From: Pseudomonas sp. UBA4194
GTDB taxonomy: Bacteria; Pseudomonadota; Gammaproteobacteria; Pseudomonadales; Pseudomonadaceae
Length of the DNA: 64,000 bases
NCBI RefSeq assembly: GCF_002379585.1
Contig: NZ_DFUE01000018.1
Coordinates: 20,347-84,346 of the forward strand
Reading direction: 5' to 3'
This document shows positions 26,622-34,256 of the stretch, piece after piece. Numbering within the stretch: the stretch's first letter is position 1; each line of letters starts with the position of its first letter. Both the position numbers and the translations under genes were made by a program. Under the pieces are notes generated by a model. That model did no database searches, was not told the DNA's origin, and was given only the letters and a program-made list of their open reading frames with translations.

Positions 26622-26651
26622 ACTATATAGCTGGCTATTGATTCTTTCCAA
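26622..26651 (-). promoter_or_regulatory. Promoter and palindrome upstream of the MFS gene
   Basis: On the minus strand TTGGAA (26646-26651), 18 bases, TATAGT (26622-26627) fits a sigma-70 promoter for the MFS gene. A palindrome ATAGC-TG-GCTAT (26627-26638) sits beside the -10 and is a candidate operator for the adjacent LysR protein. Confidence 0.45.
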
Positions 26652-26699
26652 TATATTGTTCGACCTGTTTGATAGGTTCTGCGACTCATTGGAGGTTGC

Positions 26700-27590
26700 A
26701 TGGAATTGCGTCACCTGCGTTACTTCATCGCCGTTGCCGAGGAACTGCATTTCGGCCGCGCGGCGGAGCTGTTGGGTATTTCCCAGCCACCGTTGAGCCA
26801 GCAGATCCAGACGCTGGAGCAGGAGCTGGGCGCGCGGCTGTTCGAGCGTACCAATCGTCGGGTCGAGCTCAGTGAAGCCGGCCGCTTGTTTCTCGGCGAG
26901 GCGCGGCAGGTGTTGGCGCAGGTCGACAAGGCGGCCGATGTGGCCCGGCGAGCACAGTTGGGCGAACTGGGTGAGATGAAGATCGGGTTCACTTCTTCGG
27001 CGCCTTTCAATTCGGGTATTCCCAAGGCCATCTACGCCTTTCGCCAGGCCTTTGCGGCAGTGCACCTGAACCTGCGCGAGATGAGCAGTACCGAAGTGGC
27101 CGAGTCTTTGGTGGATGAGTCCATCGAAGTGGGCATCATGCGGCCCCTGGCGCTGCCGGATTCGCTGAGCTACATCGAGCTGTTCAGCGAACCGCTGGTG
27201 GCCGTCCTCGATGCCAAGCATCCGCTCGCGGCCAGGGACGGCGGGATCCTGTTGCAGGAGCTGGCCGAGCAACCGTTCGTGTTCTTTCCACGCAGCTATG
27301 GCAGTGGCCTGTACGCGCAGTTGCTGAACCTGGCCCGTCAGGCAGGGTTCAGCCCGCACATCGCCCAGGAGGCCGGTGAGGCCATGACCATCATCGGGTT
27401 GGTGGCAGCGGGGTTGGGGGTGTCGGTGCTGCCAGCGTCCTACAAGGCAATGCGCATGGATGGGGTGGTGTACAAGGCATTGCTCGATGAGGAGGCGGTT
27501 ACGGCGGTGTGGGTGGTTCAGCGCAAAGGGCCGGTGTCGGCGATGGCTCAGGGGTTTGTGCGGTTGTTGGAGAGGGAGGCGAGGCGGTGA
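26700..27590 (+). CDS. LysR-family transcriptional regulator
   Basis: A 296-residue LysR-type regulator: winged helix-turn-helix in residues 1-60 (ELRHLRYFIAVAEELHFGRA, SQPPLSQQIQTLEQELGA) and a periplasmic-binding-protein-like effector domain from about 90. The N terminus resembles the BenM/CatM group. GGAGG lies just before the start at 26700. It is divergent from the MFS gene, the usual arrangement for a regulator and its target. Confidence 0.93.
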   Translation: MELRHLRYFIAVAEELHFGRAAELLGISQPPLSQQIQTLEQELGARLFERTNRRVELSEAGRLFLGEARQVLAQVDKAADVARRAQLGELGEMKIGFTSSAPFNSGIPKAIYAFRQAFAAVHLNLREMSSTEVAESLVDESIEVGIMRPLALPDSLSYIELFSEPLVAVLDAKHPLAARDGGILLQELAEQPFVFFPRSYGSGLYAQLLNLARQAGFSPHIAQEAGEAMTIIGLVAAGLGVSVLPASYKAMRMDGVVYKALLDEEAVTAVWVVQRKGPVSAMAQGFVRLLEREARR

Positions 27591-27624
27591 GTGAGGTCGG
27601 GGACCATCCACCGCCCAATCCCAA

Positions 27625-28065
27625 TCAGTTCACCTTCGCCAGGTCCCCCTTGAGCGCAACCCCGGCAATCACCGCCCCGGCATGACATTCATAGGTGCTG
27701 GCATCCTTGCGCTCGTTCTTCTTGTAATAGCTGGCAATGTTCACCACAGCATTGGCGTTCGCTTTGCGCGCCGCGTCCTGCAAGGTCAGCAGGGCTGACT
27801 GCAAAGCCCATTCGCAGGCCACTTCGTCGGTCTTGTTGAAGGCGTTGGTCTTCTTGTTGGTCACAGCGTCAGCGTTGACCACACTCACTTTCCCTTTGGG
27901 CTGCACGCCCGCCAGGTAGAACTTGACGCTGCCGTCGAGCTTGCCGGCCTGGGTCATTTCATCGACCACTTTCTGAAATGGCAGGTACAGGGCGGTGTCG
28001 CGCGCCTGGCTGACGGCGGGGAGGGTGGCCAGGATGAAGGCGGTGGCTAGTGCTTGGCGTTTCAT
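27625..28065 (-). CDS. Small exported protein (often annotated as excinuclease ATPase subunit)
   Basis: A 146-residue exported protein with a signal peptide (MKRQALATAFILATLPAVSQA) and a conserved mature part: TALYLPFQKVVDEMTQAGKL, NKKTNAFNKTDEVACEWALQ, NERKDASTYECHAGAVIAGVAL. Pseudomonas homologues carry the misleading name excinuclease ABC subunit A; nothing in the sequence resembles UvrA. The central ANAVVNIASYYKK segment recalls YbjQ-like assembly proteins, but the function is unknown. The gene follows apeR in the same direction at 43 bases downstream of the cluster's last stop. Confidence 0.8.
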   Translation of the reverse strand: MKRQALATAFILATLPAVSQARDTALYLPFQKVVDEMTQAGKLDGSVKFYLAGVQPKGKVSVVNADAVTNKKTNAFNKTDEVACEWALQSALLTLQDAARKANANAVVNIASYYKKNERKDASTYECHAGAVIAGVALKGDLAKVN

Positions 28066-28099
28066 GGGGTCTCTACCTTGAGGAGTGGGTGTTGGGTTC

Positions 28100-28122
28100 G
28101 ACGCGGCTTACGCCGTGGCTAC
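28100..28122. repeat. REP arm at the 3' end of apeR
   Basis: GACGCGGCTTACGCCGTGGC and following bases match the REP arm seen at 9396-9418 with two differences. The apeR stop codon (TAA on the minus strand, 28108-28110) and its last residues VATA are encoded within it. Confidence 0.85.
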
Positions 28123-29340
28123 GCGGCGGAATATCAAAGAGGTGTTGACGCCGCCGAAGGCGAAATTGTTGTTCATCACGAATTCGTTGTTCATGGCGCG
28201 GAACTCGCCGCGGATGTAATCGAGCTCACCACAGCGGGCATCCACCTGGTCCAGGTTCAAGGTGTGCACATACCGATCGCGGTTCATCATCTCGATGCTG
28301 AACCAGGATTCCAGAGCGCCGCACGCGCCCAGGGTATGGCCCAGGAAGCTCTTCTGCGAACTGATCGGCATGTGCGCCCCGAACAGGCTGCTGGTGGCCA
28401 GGGTTTCGGCGATGTCGCCCTGTTCGGTCGCGGTGCCGTGGCCGTTCACATAGCCGATGGCCTCAGCGGGCAGCCCGGCGTCCTGCAATGCCAACTCCAT
28501 CGCGCGGCGCATGGTTGCCTGCTCGGGGCGAGTGGTGTGCTGGCCGTCGGCGTTGCTGCCAAAGCCGACGATTTCGGCATGAATGCGTGCACCTCGGGCC
28601 AACGCGTGTTCCAGTTCCTCGAGCACCAGCATGCCGCCGCCTTCACCAATCACCAGACCATCTCGGCCGCCGTCGTAGGGACGTGGGCTGGTGTGCGGCG
28701 CATCGTTCTTCAGGCTGGTGGCGTAGAGGGCATCGAACACCATCGCTTCGGTAGGACACAACTCTTCCGCGCCCCCGGCGAGCATCAGCGGCAGGCGGCC
28801 GAACTTGATTGCCTCGTAGGCATAGCCAATACCCTGGCTGCCACTGGTGCAGGCACTGGAGGTAGGAATCAACCGGCCGGTCAGGCCGAAGAATATGCTG
28901 ATGTTGGCCGCCGTGGTGTGGGGCATCATGCGCACATAGGAGTTGGCGTTGAGCCCTTCGGCCACCGAGTTGAGCAGCATGTTGCCGAACGCCTTGATCT
29001 CGTCGGTGCTGCCGGTGGAGGAACCACAGGCCACGCCCATGCGTCCGTCCTTGATCGACTCGTCGCCCAGCAGGCCGGCATCGGCCAGGGCCTGCTCCGC
29101 CGCGCCCACGGCCAGGCGAGAAACCCGGCCCATGCTGCGCAGTTGCTTGCGGGTCCAGTGGCTCGGCACCTTGAAGTCATCGATGGGCCCGGCCAGGCGC
29201 GTGTTGAGTTCCTCGAAGCGGTCCCATTCGTTCATGCGCCGAATGCCGCTGCGGTTGGCAGCGAAGTGCCCGGCGATGCTGGCCCAGTCGTTGCCCAGCG
29301 AGGTGATACCGGCCATGCCGGTGACCACGACCCGTTTCAT
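28108..29340 (-). CDS. apeR: Aryl polyene beta-ketoacyl-ACP synthase ApeR
   Basis: A 410-residue FabF-type ketosynthase with a complete Cys-His-His triad: C164 in SSACTSGSQG, H301 in NGHGTATEQGD, H335 in FLGHTLGACG. In characterised aryl polyene systems ApeR works as a homodimer in early chain assembly. The ATG at 29340 overlaps the apeQ stop (TGATG); a GTG two codons earlier is also possible. The final residues VATA and the stop codon come from a REP arm. It is the last gene of the 17-kb cluster. Confidence 0.9.
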   Translation of the reverse strand: MKRVVVTGMAGITSLGNDWASIAGHFAANRSGIRRMNEWDRFEELNTRLAGPIDDFKVPSHWTRKQLRSMGRVSRLAVGAAEQALADAGLLGDESIKDGRMGVACGSSTGSTDEIKAFGNMLLNSVAEGLNANSYVRMMPHTTAANISIFFGLTGRLIPTSSACTSGSQGIGYAYEAIKFGRLPLMLAGGAEELCPTEAMVFDALYATSLKNDAPHTSPRPYDGGRDGLVIGEGGGMLVLEELEHALARGARIHAEIVGFGSNADGQHTTRPEQATMRRAMELALQDAGLPAEAIGYVNGHGTATEQGDIAETLATSSLFGAHMPISSQKSFLGHTLGACGALESWFSIEMMNRDRYVHTLNLDQVDARCGELDYIRGEFRAMNNEFVMNNNFAFGGVNTSLIFRRVATA

Positions 29341-30068
29341 CAGCACAGCCCTCCATTGACGGCCAGCACCTGGCGAGTGATGTACGAAGCCTCTGCCGAC
29401 ATCAGGAAATTCACCGCGCTGGCGACCTCTTCAGGCGTGCCCATGCGCTGGGCAGGGATCATTTTCAACAGTTCTTCCACCGGTACGTTCTCGTCCAGCA
29501 TGGCGGTGTCGATCAGTCCCGGGGCGACGCAATTGACGGTGATCTTGCGCTTGGCCAGTTCGATGGCCAAGGCCTTGGCAGCGCCGATGACGCCGGCCTT
29601 CGAAGCGCTGTAGTTGACCTGTCCGCGGTTGCCGATCAGCCCCGAGACCGACGTGATGCAAACGATGCGTCCAGCCGCACGGCGGCGAATCATGGGCATG
29701 GTCAAAGGGTGCAGAACATTGTAGAAGCCGTCCAGGTTGGTGCGCATCACCAGGTCCCAGTCCTCTTCGCTTAGGGCCGGAAACGCACCGTCGCGGGTCA
29801 GCCCGGCATTGCACACCACGCCGTAATAGGCCCCGTAGGTTTCCACATCCTCCAGCAGGATGCGCGCGCAGGCGGCGCGGTCGGCCACGTCGAATTGCAA
29901 CACCCGGGCTTGTCGACCCAGGGCCTGGACCTGGGCCTGTACCGCATCGGCTTCGGCACGGCCGCTGCGGCAATGCAGCACCAGGTCGAAGCCAGCGCTG
30001 GCCAGGCGTAGGGCGATGGCGCGGCCGATGCCACGGCTGGAGCCGGTGACCAGAATGGTCTCAGTCAT
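29340..30068 (-). CDS. apeQ: Aryl polyene 3-ketoacyl-ACP reductase ApeQ
   Basis: A 242-residue short-chain dehydrogenase of the FabG type. The NADP site TGSSRGIGRAIAL and the catalytic residues Ser (ITSVSGLIGN), Tyr and Lys (YSASKAG) are present. It reduces the beta-keto group in each polyene elongation cycle. The start at 30068 (MTETILVTG) overlaps the apeP end by 8 bases; the frame is open 21 codons further upstream, inside apeP. Confidence 0.92.
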   Translation of the reverse strand: MTETILVTGSSRGIGRAIALRLASAGFDLVLHCRSGRAEADAVQAQVQALGRQARVLQFDVADRAACARILLEDVETYGAYYGVVCNAGLTRDGAFPALSEEDWDLVMRTNLDGFYNVLHPLTMPMIRRRAAGRIVCITSVSGLIGNRGQVNYSASKAGVIGAAKALAIELAKRKITVNCVAPGLIDTAMLDENVPVEELLKMIPAQRMGTPEEVASAVNFLMSAEASYITRQVLAVNGGLC

Positions 30069-30531
30069 GGAGGGAGTCCTGTAGGGGGGCCTCGGCCAGG
30101 TACTGCTCGGCCTGAGGTGGGCGATAAACATTGAGGCGCGCTTGCACGCTGATGCCTGGGCCGGTCAATTCACATTCAAACACGCCCATGCCGCTGTCGT
30201 CTTCCAGCGAGCGGCGGGCATGGATATCCAACGAGCAGCCCAAGGGAAACCGTTCGACGTTGCAGTGGTACTTGCGGGTACCCAACAGGAAGCCCATTTC
30301 CACCTCCTGGCCTTGTTCACGGGCGCGACATCCGGCATAGGCGGCCACGCTCTGCGCCATCAGCTCAACCCCGACCCAGGCCGGCAGACTGCCGTCGGGG
30401 TCGTTGAACAGCCCGTCCGGCTGCACGGTGACACGGGTGTGGATGCTTTCCTGGTCGAAGGCCACGACGTGATCGATCAGGATCATGTCGCCGGCATGGG
30501 GCAACAGTTCGGCGATCGGCCAGTCGATCAT
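30061..30531 (-). CDS. apeP: Aryl polyene dehydratase ApeP
   Basis: A 156-residue hot-dog-fold 3-hydroxyacyl-ACP dehydratase. The catalytic His is in LLPHAGDMILID (H12) and the acidic partner in WVGVELMAQSVAAYAG. In the aryl polyene system ApeP pairs with ApeI; here the ApeI-like domain is the C-terminal part of the activating enzyme (40857-42521). It overlaps apeO by 4 bases and apeQ by 8. Confidence 0.9.
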   Translation of the reverse strand: MIDWPIAELLPHAGDMILIDHVVAFDQESIHTRVTVQPDGLFNDPDGSLPAWVGVELMAQSVAAYAGCRAREQGQEVEMGFLLGTRKYHCNVERFPLGCSLDIHARRSLEDDSGMGVFECELTGPGISVQARLNVYRPPQAEQYLAEAPLQDSLHD

Positions 30532-31700
30532 GTCGGCGCTCCCAGAATCAGGCTGACATTGTTGCCGCCGAAGGCGAATGAATTGCTCATCAGGTTGCGT
30601 GGCCCTTGCAAGGTCTGTCCGGGCTGGACGAAAGCCAGCTGGGGCAGTTGTGGATCGATGATGGCGTCCCAGACATGGGGCGGCAGGACAGCGCCGGGTT
30701 GCAGGCTCAGCCAGCAGAACGCGGCTTCCAGTGCTCCCGCGGCGCCCAGGGTATGCCCGCTCAGCGGTTTGGTCGATGAACAGGGCACCCCGGCCGGGAA
30801 TAGTTCAGCCACCGCCAGGCTTTCCATGGCGTCGTTGTGTGCGGTGGCGGTGCCGTGAAGGTTCAGATAGCCGATCTGCTCGGGCGCCAGCCCGGCTTGC
30901 GCCAACGCCTTGCGCATGGCTTGCAGAGCACCGCGGCCGCTGGGTTCGGGGGCCGAGATATGGTGGGCGTCGGAGCTGGCGCCTGCGCCCAGCAAAGCGA
31001 CACTGGCCGGTTCGCGGGTCATCAGGAACAGCGCCGCTGCCTCACCGATATTGATGCCGTTGCGGTTGCGCGAGAACGGATTGCAGCGTTGCGCGGACAC
31101 CGCCTCAAGCGCCGAGAAACCGTTCAGGGTGAGCCGACACAAGCTGTCGACGCCGCCACACAACACCGCATCGCAAAGGCCCATGGCGAGAAAACGACGA
31201 GCCGTCATCAGCGCCCGGGCGCTGGAGGTACAGGCTGTGGAGATCACGTGGGCCGGGCCGCTGATGCCGTACAGGTCGGCAAGAAACGCCGCCGGAGCCC
31301 CGAGCTCTTGTTGCCTGTAGTCGTAGTCGCCGGGGAACTGCCGGTCTTGCAGGTAGCGGGCGATGCCGCGACTGGCTTCGTCGATACCCGACGTGCTGGT
31401 GCCCAGCACGATGGCAATGCGCGAGGCGCCAAAGCGAGCGATGGCCTGCTGGATCTGGGCATCGATCTGCAAGGTTGCCTGCAACAGCAATCGATTGTTG
31501 CGGCTGGCCTGGCTGCTCAACGCGACGGGAATGGCCGGTAGCTCGCCGCGCACCGCCGCCACCGGGAGCACGCGCTCGGGCACCCAGCCGGCTTGCGGGC
31601 GCATGCCCGAGCAGTCGCCGGCAAACAGCGCCCGACTCACACTGGCGGTGTCCATGCCCAGGGCGCAGTTAAGGCCCAGTGCATTGAGGTAGGCAGTCAT
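30528..31700 (-). CDS. apeO: Aryl polyene beta-ketoacyl-ACP synthase ApeO
   Basis: A 390-residue ketosynthase with an intact triad: C157 in STACTSSARA, H282 in NLHGTATAHND, H316 in PLSGHTLGAAG. In characterised clusters ApeO forms the elongating heterodimer with the chain-length factor ApeC, whose gene opens this operon. It overlaps both neighbours by 4 bases. Confidence 0.92.
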   Translation of the reverse strand: MTAYLNALGLNCALGMDTASVSRALFAGDCSGMRPQAGWVPERVLPVAAVRGELPAIPVALSSQASRNNRLLLQATLQIDAQIQQAIARFGASRIAIVLGTSTSGIDEASRGIARYLQDRQFPGDYDYRQQELGAPAAFLADLYGISGPAHVISTACTSSARALMTARRFLAMGLCDAVLCGGVDSLCRLTLNGFSALEAVSAQRCNPFSRNRNGINIGEAAALFLMTREPASVALLGAGASSDAHHISAPEPSGRGALQAMRKALAQAGLAPEQIGYLNLHGTATAHNDAMESLAVAELFPAGVPCSSTKPLSGHTLGAAGALEAAFCWLSLQPGAVLPPHVWDAIIDPQLPQLAFVQPGQTLQGPRNLMSNSFAFGGNNVSLILGAPT

Positions 31701-32242
31701 GGCGTGGCCTCGTGGGGCAGCGGGCTGATGCGGTAGGTCAGGTCGTGTTGGAGATACAGGGTGAATTCGGGATCCGCGCTGTCAATGCGGGCTGCACCTG
31801 CACCAGTAGGAGCGGCTAGCAGCCGCGCAGGCGCCGGTGGATACACCACCGACCAGCGATCTCCCAATCGTCGGCCGCCCTTCGTGGCCGTGGCATCGGC
31901 ATAATCGGCCATCAATTGCTTTGCTGGCGTCAACGCAAACAGCACTGCAGCGAAAAGCTCCCGGGCTTCGGGATTGGGCGGCAGCAAGCCATCGGCTTGC
32001 CACTGCTGGCCAAGCAGGCGCTGGCGTGCCTGAGGTATGCCCAGAAAATCCAGCAGCGACCAGCGCAGCCCGTCATCCTCGCGCTGGATCACCAGCATCC
32101 AGTCCTGACTCTGCCCGGCCTGCAGGCGCTGAACGTGCAATTGCAGCGGCAACCGCAAGCTCGGTGCGCCAGCAGGCAGGGGTGCATGACTCGCGCAGCC
32201 GGCCAGCAGCATCAGGCAACCCACTATCCACGCGCGCATCAT
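31697..32242 (-). CDS. DUF3261 lipoprotein of the aryl polyene cluster
   Basis: A 181-residue predicted lipoprotein: signal peptide with lipobox LLAGC (Cys about 16) followed by a beta-rich DUF3261 domain. Proteins of this family occur in aryl polyene clusters (the ApeN position) and are thought to help attach or deliver the product at the outer membrane. Start codons at 32242 and 32239 are adjacent; both overlap the stop of the methyltransferase gene. The stretch ARLLAAPTGAGAAR is encoded by an inserted REP unit (31806-31828), which looks foreign to the domain. Confidence 0.82.
   Translation of the reverse strand: MMRAWIVGCLMLLAGCASHAPLPAGAPSLRLPLQLHVQRLQAGQSQDWMLVIQREDDGLRWSLLDFLGIPQARQRLLGQQWQADGLLPPNPEARELFAAVLFALTPAKQLMADYADATATKGGRRLGDRWSVVYPPAPARLLAAPTGAGAARIDSADPEFTLYLQHDLTYRISPLPHEATP
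31806..31828. repeat. REP unit inside the DUF3261 lipoprotein gene
   Basis: GTAGGAGCGGCTAGCAGCCG and following bases are a standard Pseudomonas REP core (compare 62930-62956, GTAGGAGCGGCGTCCAGCCG). It keeps the reading frame. Confidence 0.75.
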
Positions 32243-32970
32243 GGCGTCACTGCCTGGAGCGGCTTGCGCGCCACGACGTTGACCAGGGTTTCTTCACGTT
32301 GGCCAAACGGCTTCGGCGTGCGCAGCTTGAGCCGCTCCAGCAAACCGAAGTCCCTGGACCGACTCCACCACAGGTAAGGGTAGGAAACATTGCCCGTGTC
32401 GAACTCGAAACCCTGATCGCGCAGCATCTGCAGGTACCCGCTCGCGCTTTTCTGCACATGCATCGGATGGCGGAACAGCCAGCGAATCACCCAGGTGTCG
32501 ATGTAGGCTTCGGTGGACTCGGCAAACAGCAGATAACCACCGGGCTTGAGCACTCGGTAAAACTCGGAGAGGGCCTTTTCCTGTTCCACCAGATGGTGGA
32601 AGGTCTGGTGACAGAACAGCAGGTCGACGCTGGCGTCGGCATAAGGCAGGTGGGCACAGTCACCCCCCTGCACGCGAATATCGCCGCCCAGGCGACGGGC
32701 CTCGGCGTTGCTCAGTTCCACGCTCAGCGGGTCGGCGTCATTGCCCAGCAACTGTGCAGGCGCGAACACCCGGCGCAGGTACTGGAAGGATTTGCCCTGG
32801 CCACACCCAGTGTCCAGCAGCACGGCGTTGCCTGGCGGTGGCTCGCTGAACAAACCGCGCAGGTCATCGATTGCCACCCTCAGCACATGGTGCTGCCAGG
32901 TATGGCTGCGCAGGAACCAGAAGCCGAAACGGGTTTCTTCGACATAGCTGTCGCTCAGGAACGGTCTCAT
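32239..32970 (-). CDS. SAM-dependent methyltransferase of the aryl polyene cluster
   Basis: A 243-residue class I methyltransferase: SAM-binding motif I LLDTGCGQGKSFQYL, acidic motif GNDADPLSVEL, and the motif FCHQTFHHLVEQEKAL of methyltransferases that act on small molecules. It probably O- or C-methylates the aryl head group. ATG 32970 (MRPFLSDSY) overlaps the stop of the FAD oxidoreductase gene (ATGA) and is preferred over the upstream start at 32988. Confidence 0.85.
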   Translation of the reverse strand: MRPFLSDSYVEETRFGFWFLRSHTWQHHVLRVAIDDLRGLFSEPPPGNAVLLDTGCGQGKSFQYLRRVFAPAQLLGNDADPLSVELSNAEARRLGGDIRVQGGDCAHLPYADASVDLLFCHQTFHHLVEQEKALSEFYRVLKPGGYLLFAESTEAYIDTWVIRWLFRHPMHVQKSASGYLQMLRDQGFEFDTGNVSYPYLWWSRSRDFGLLERLKLRTPKPFGQREETLVNVVARKPLQAVTP

Positions 32971-34208
32971 GGTGCGGTGCTCGCGCACAGTTCGGCCAAG
33001 GTTCGCAGGCGCCGCTTGGGCTCGGCCACGAACGGGTTGCGCGTGTCCCAGGCGTACCCCGCCAGTATCGCGCTGATCATGCGGCGGATCTCGGGGGAGC
33101 TGTCGGGGTAGTAGATAACGTCCTGGAAACTGCCGTCGTACCAGCCCTCGACATAGGCGCGGAAAGTCTCGACCCCTGCCTTGAGCGGCTCGGCGAACTC
33201 CCGTTGCCAGTCCACCTGCCGGCCCTTGAGCTGGCGGTCGAGAAGCCCGGCGGCCATGCTCGCCGAGCGCATGGCGATGGTCACGCCGGAGGAGAATACC
33301 GGGTCCAGAAACTCTGCCGCATTGCCCAGCAGGGCGAAGCCTGGGCCGTGCAGGGTTCTGACGTTGGCCGCATAGCCGCCGATGGTCCGCGCCGGGGTGT
33401 CCCAGACCGCATCGCGCAGTACGCCCTGAAGGCTGGGCGTCTGCGCCACGAAGGCCTTGAGGCAGGCGTCCAGATCGTCATCCAGACCTTCGAAATGCTC
33501 CTTGGCAGCCACTACGCCCAGCGAACAGCGGCCGTCGCTGAAGGGGATGGTCCAGAACCAGATGTCGCGATGCTCGGGGTGGGTGGTGATGAGAATCTTC
33601 TCGCGATCGAAGTCGGCGCTATCGATGCGGTCTTCGATATGGGTGAACACGGCCTGGCGTACGGGGAAATCAGAGGGCGTTTCAAGGTCCAACAGGCGCG
33701 ACAGTATCCGACCGTAGCCACTGGCATCGAGCACGAACGTTGCTTGCAGCAGGTACGTGCTGCCATCCAGACGGCGTACTTGCAGGCGCGTTTGCGTGGC
33801 GTCGAAGCCGGTGATTTCTTCTTCGTAGCGAATCTCTACCCCTTGCGCCTCGGCCTGGTCGGCGAGCAGTTGGTCGAAGCGGGCGCGTTGCACCTGGAAC
33901 GTGGTGGGGATGCCTGCGGTGAACGTGTCCCTGAAGTCGAACGCACTGCGCCGCTCACCCCAAGCGAAGGCCGCGCCATTCTTCAGCTGAAACCCTGCGG
34001 CCTGCACGGCCTCGAGCATGCCGGCCTGCTCGACGAAGTCCAGGCAATGGCACAGCAGACTCTCGCCGATGGAAAAACGTGGAAAGCGCTGACGCTCGAT
34101 CACCACCACGTCATGGCCTTGGCGCTTGAGCAGCGTGGCGGCGATGGCACCGGCAGGGCCGGCACCGATCACCACCACCTGGCGGGTTTGCAGTTCAACG
34201 TTTGACAT
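32967..34208 (-). CDS. FAD-dependent oxidoreductase of the aryl polyene cluster (tryptophan-halogenase-like fold)
   Basis: A 413-residue flavoprotein of the p-hydroxybenzoate-hydroxylase/halogenase superfamily. FAD-binding motifs VVVIGAGPAGAIAATLL and ALLGNAAEFLDPVFSSGV are present. The WxWxIP motif of flavin halogenases is seen only partly (DIWFWTIPFSDGRCSLG); the catalytic Lys cannot be assigned. Related proteins recur in aryl polyene, xanthomonadin and flexirubin clusters. A hydroxylation of the aryl ring is the simplest guess. GGAGG precedes the start; 48 bases separate it from the MMPL gene, the largest gap in this part of the operon. Confidence 0.83.
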   Translation of the reverse strand: MSNVELQTRQVVVIGAGPAGAIAATLLKRQGHDVVVIERQRFPRFSIGESLLCHCLDFVEQAGMLEAVQAAGFQLKNGAAFAWGERRSAFDFRDTFTAGIPTTFQVQRARFDQLLADQAEAQGVEIRYEEEITGFDATQTRLQVRRLDGSTYLLQATFVLDASGYGRILSRLLDLETPSDFPVRQAVFTHIEDRIDSADFDREKILITTHPEHRDIWFWTIPFSDGRCSLGVVAAKEHFEGLDDDLDACLKAFVAQTPSLQGVLRDAVWDTPARTIGGYAANVRTLHGPGFALLGNAAEFLDPVFSSGVTIAMRSASMAAGLLDRQLKGRQVDWQREFAEPLKAGVETFRAYVEGWYDGSFQDVIYYPDSSPEIRRMISAILAGYAWDTRNPFVAEPKRRLRTLAELCASTAP

Positions 34209-34256
34209 AAGGCCTCCTGGCCGGGGTAGCGGGAAAGAAAGTACGCGTGTGGTCCT

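Noticed and set aside
26582..26701. Longer N terminus of the MFS transporter starting at 26701
   Set aside because: It would overlap the lysR start and its promoter, and the added residues do not resemble transporter sequence.
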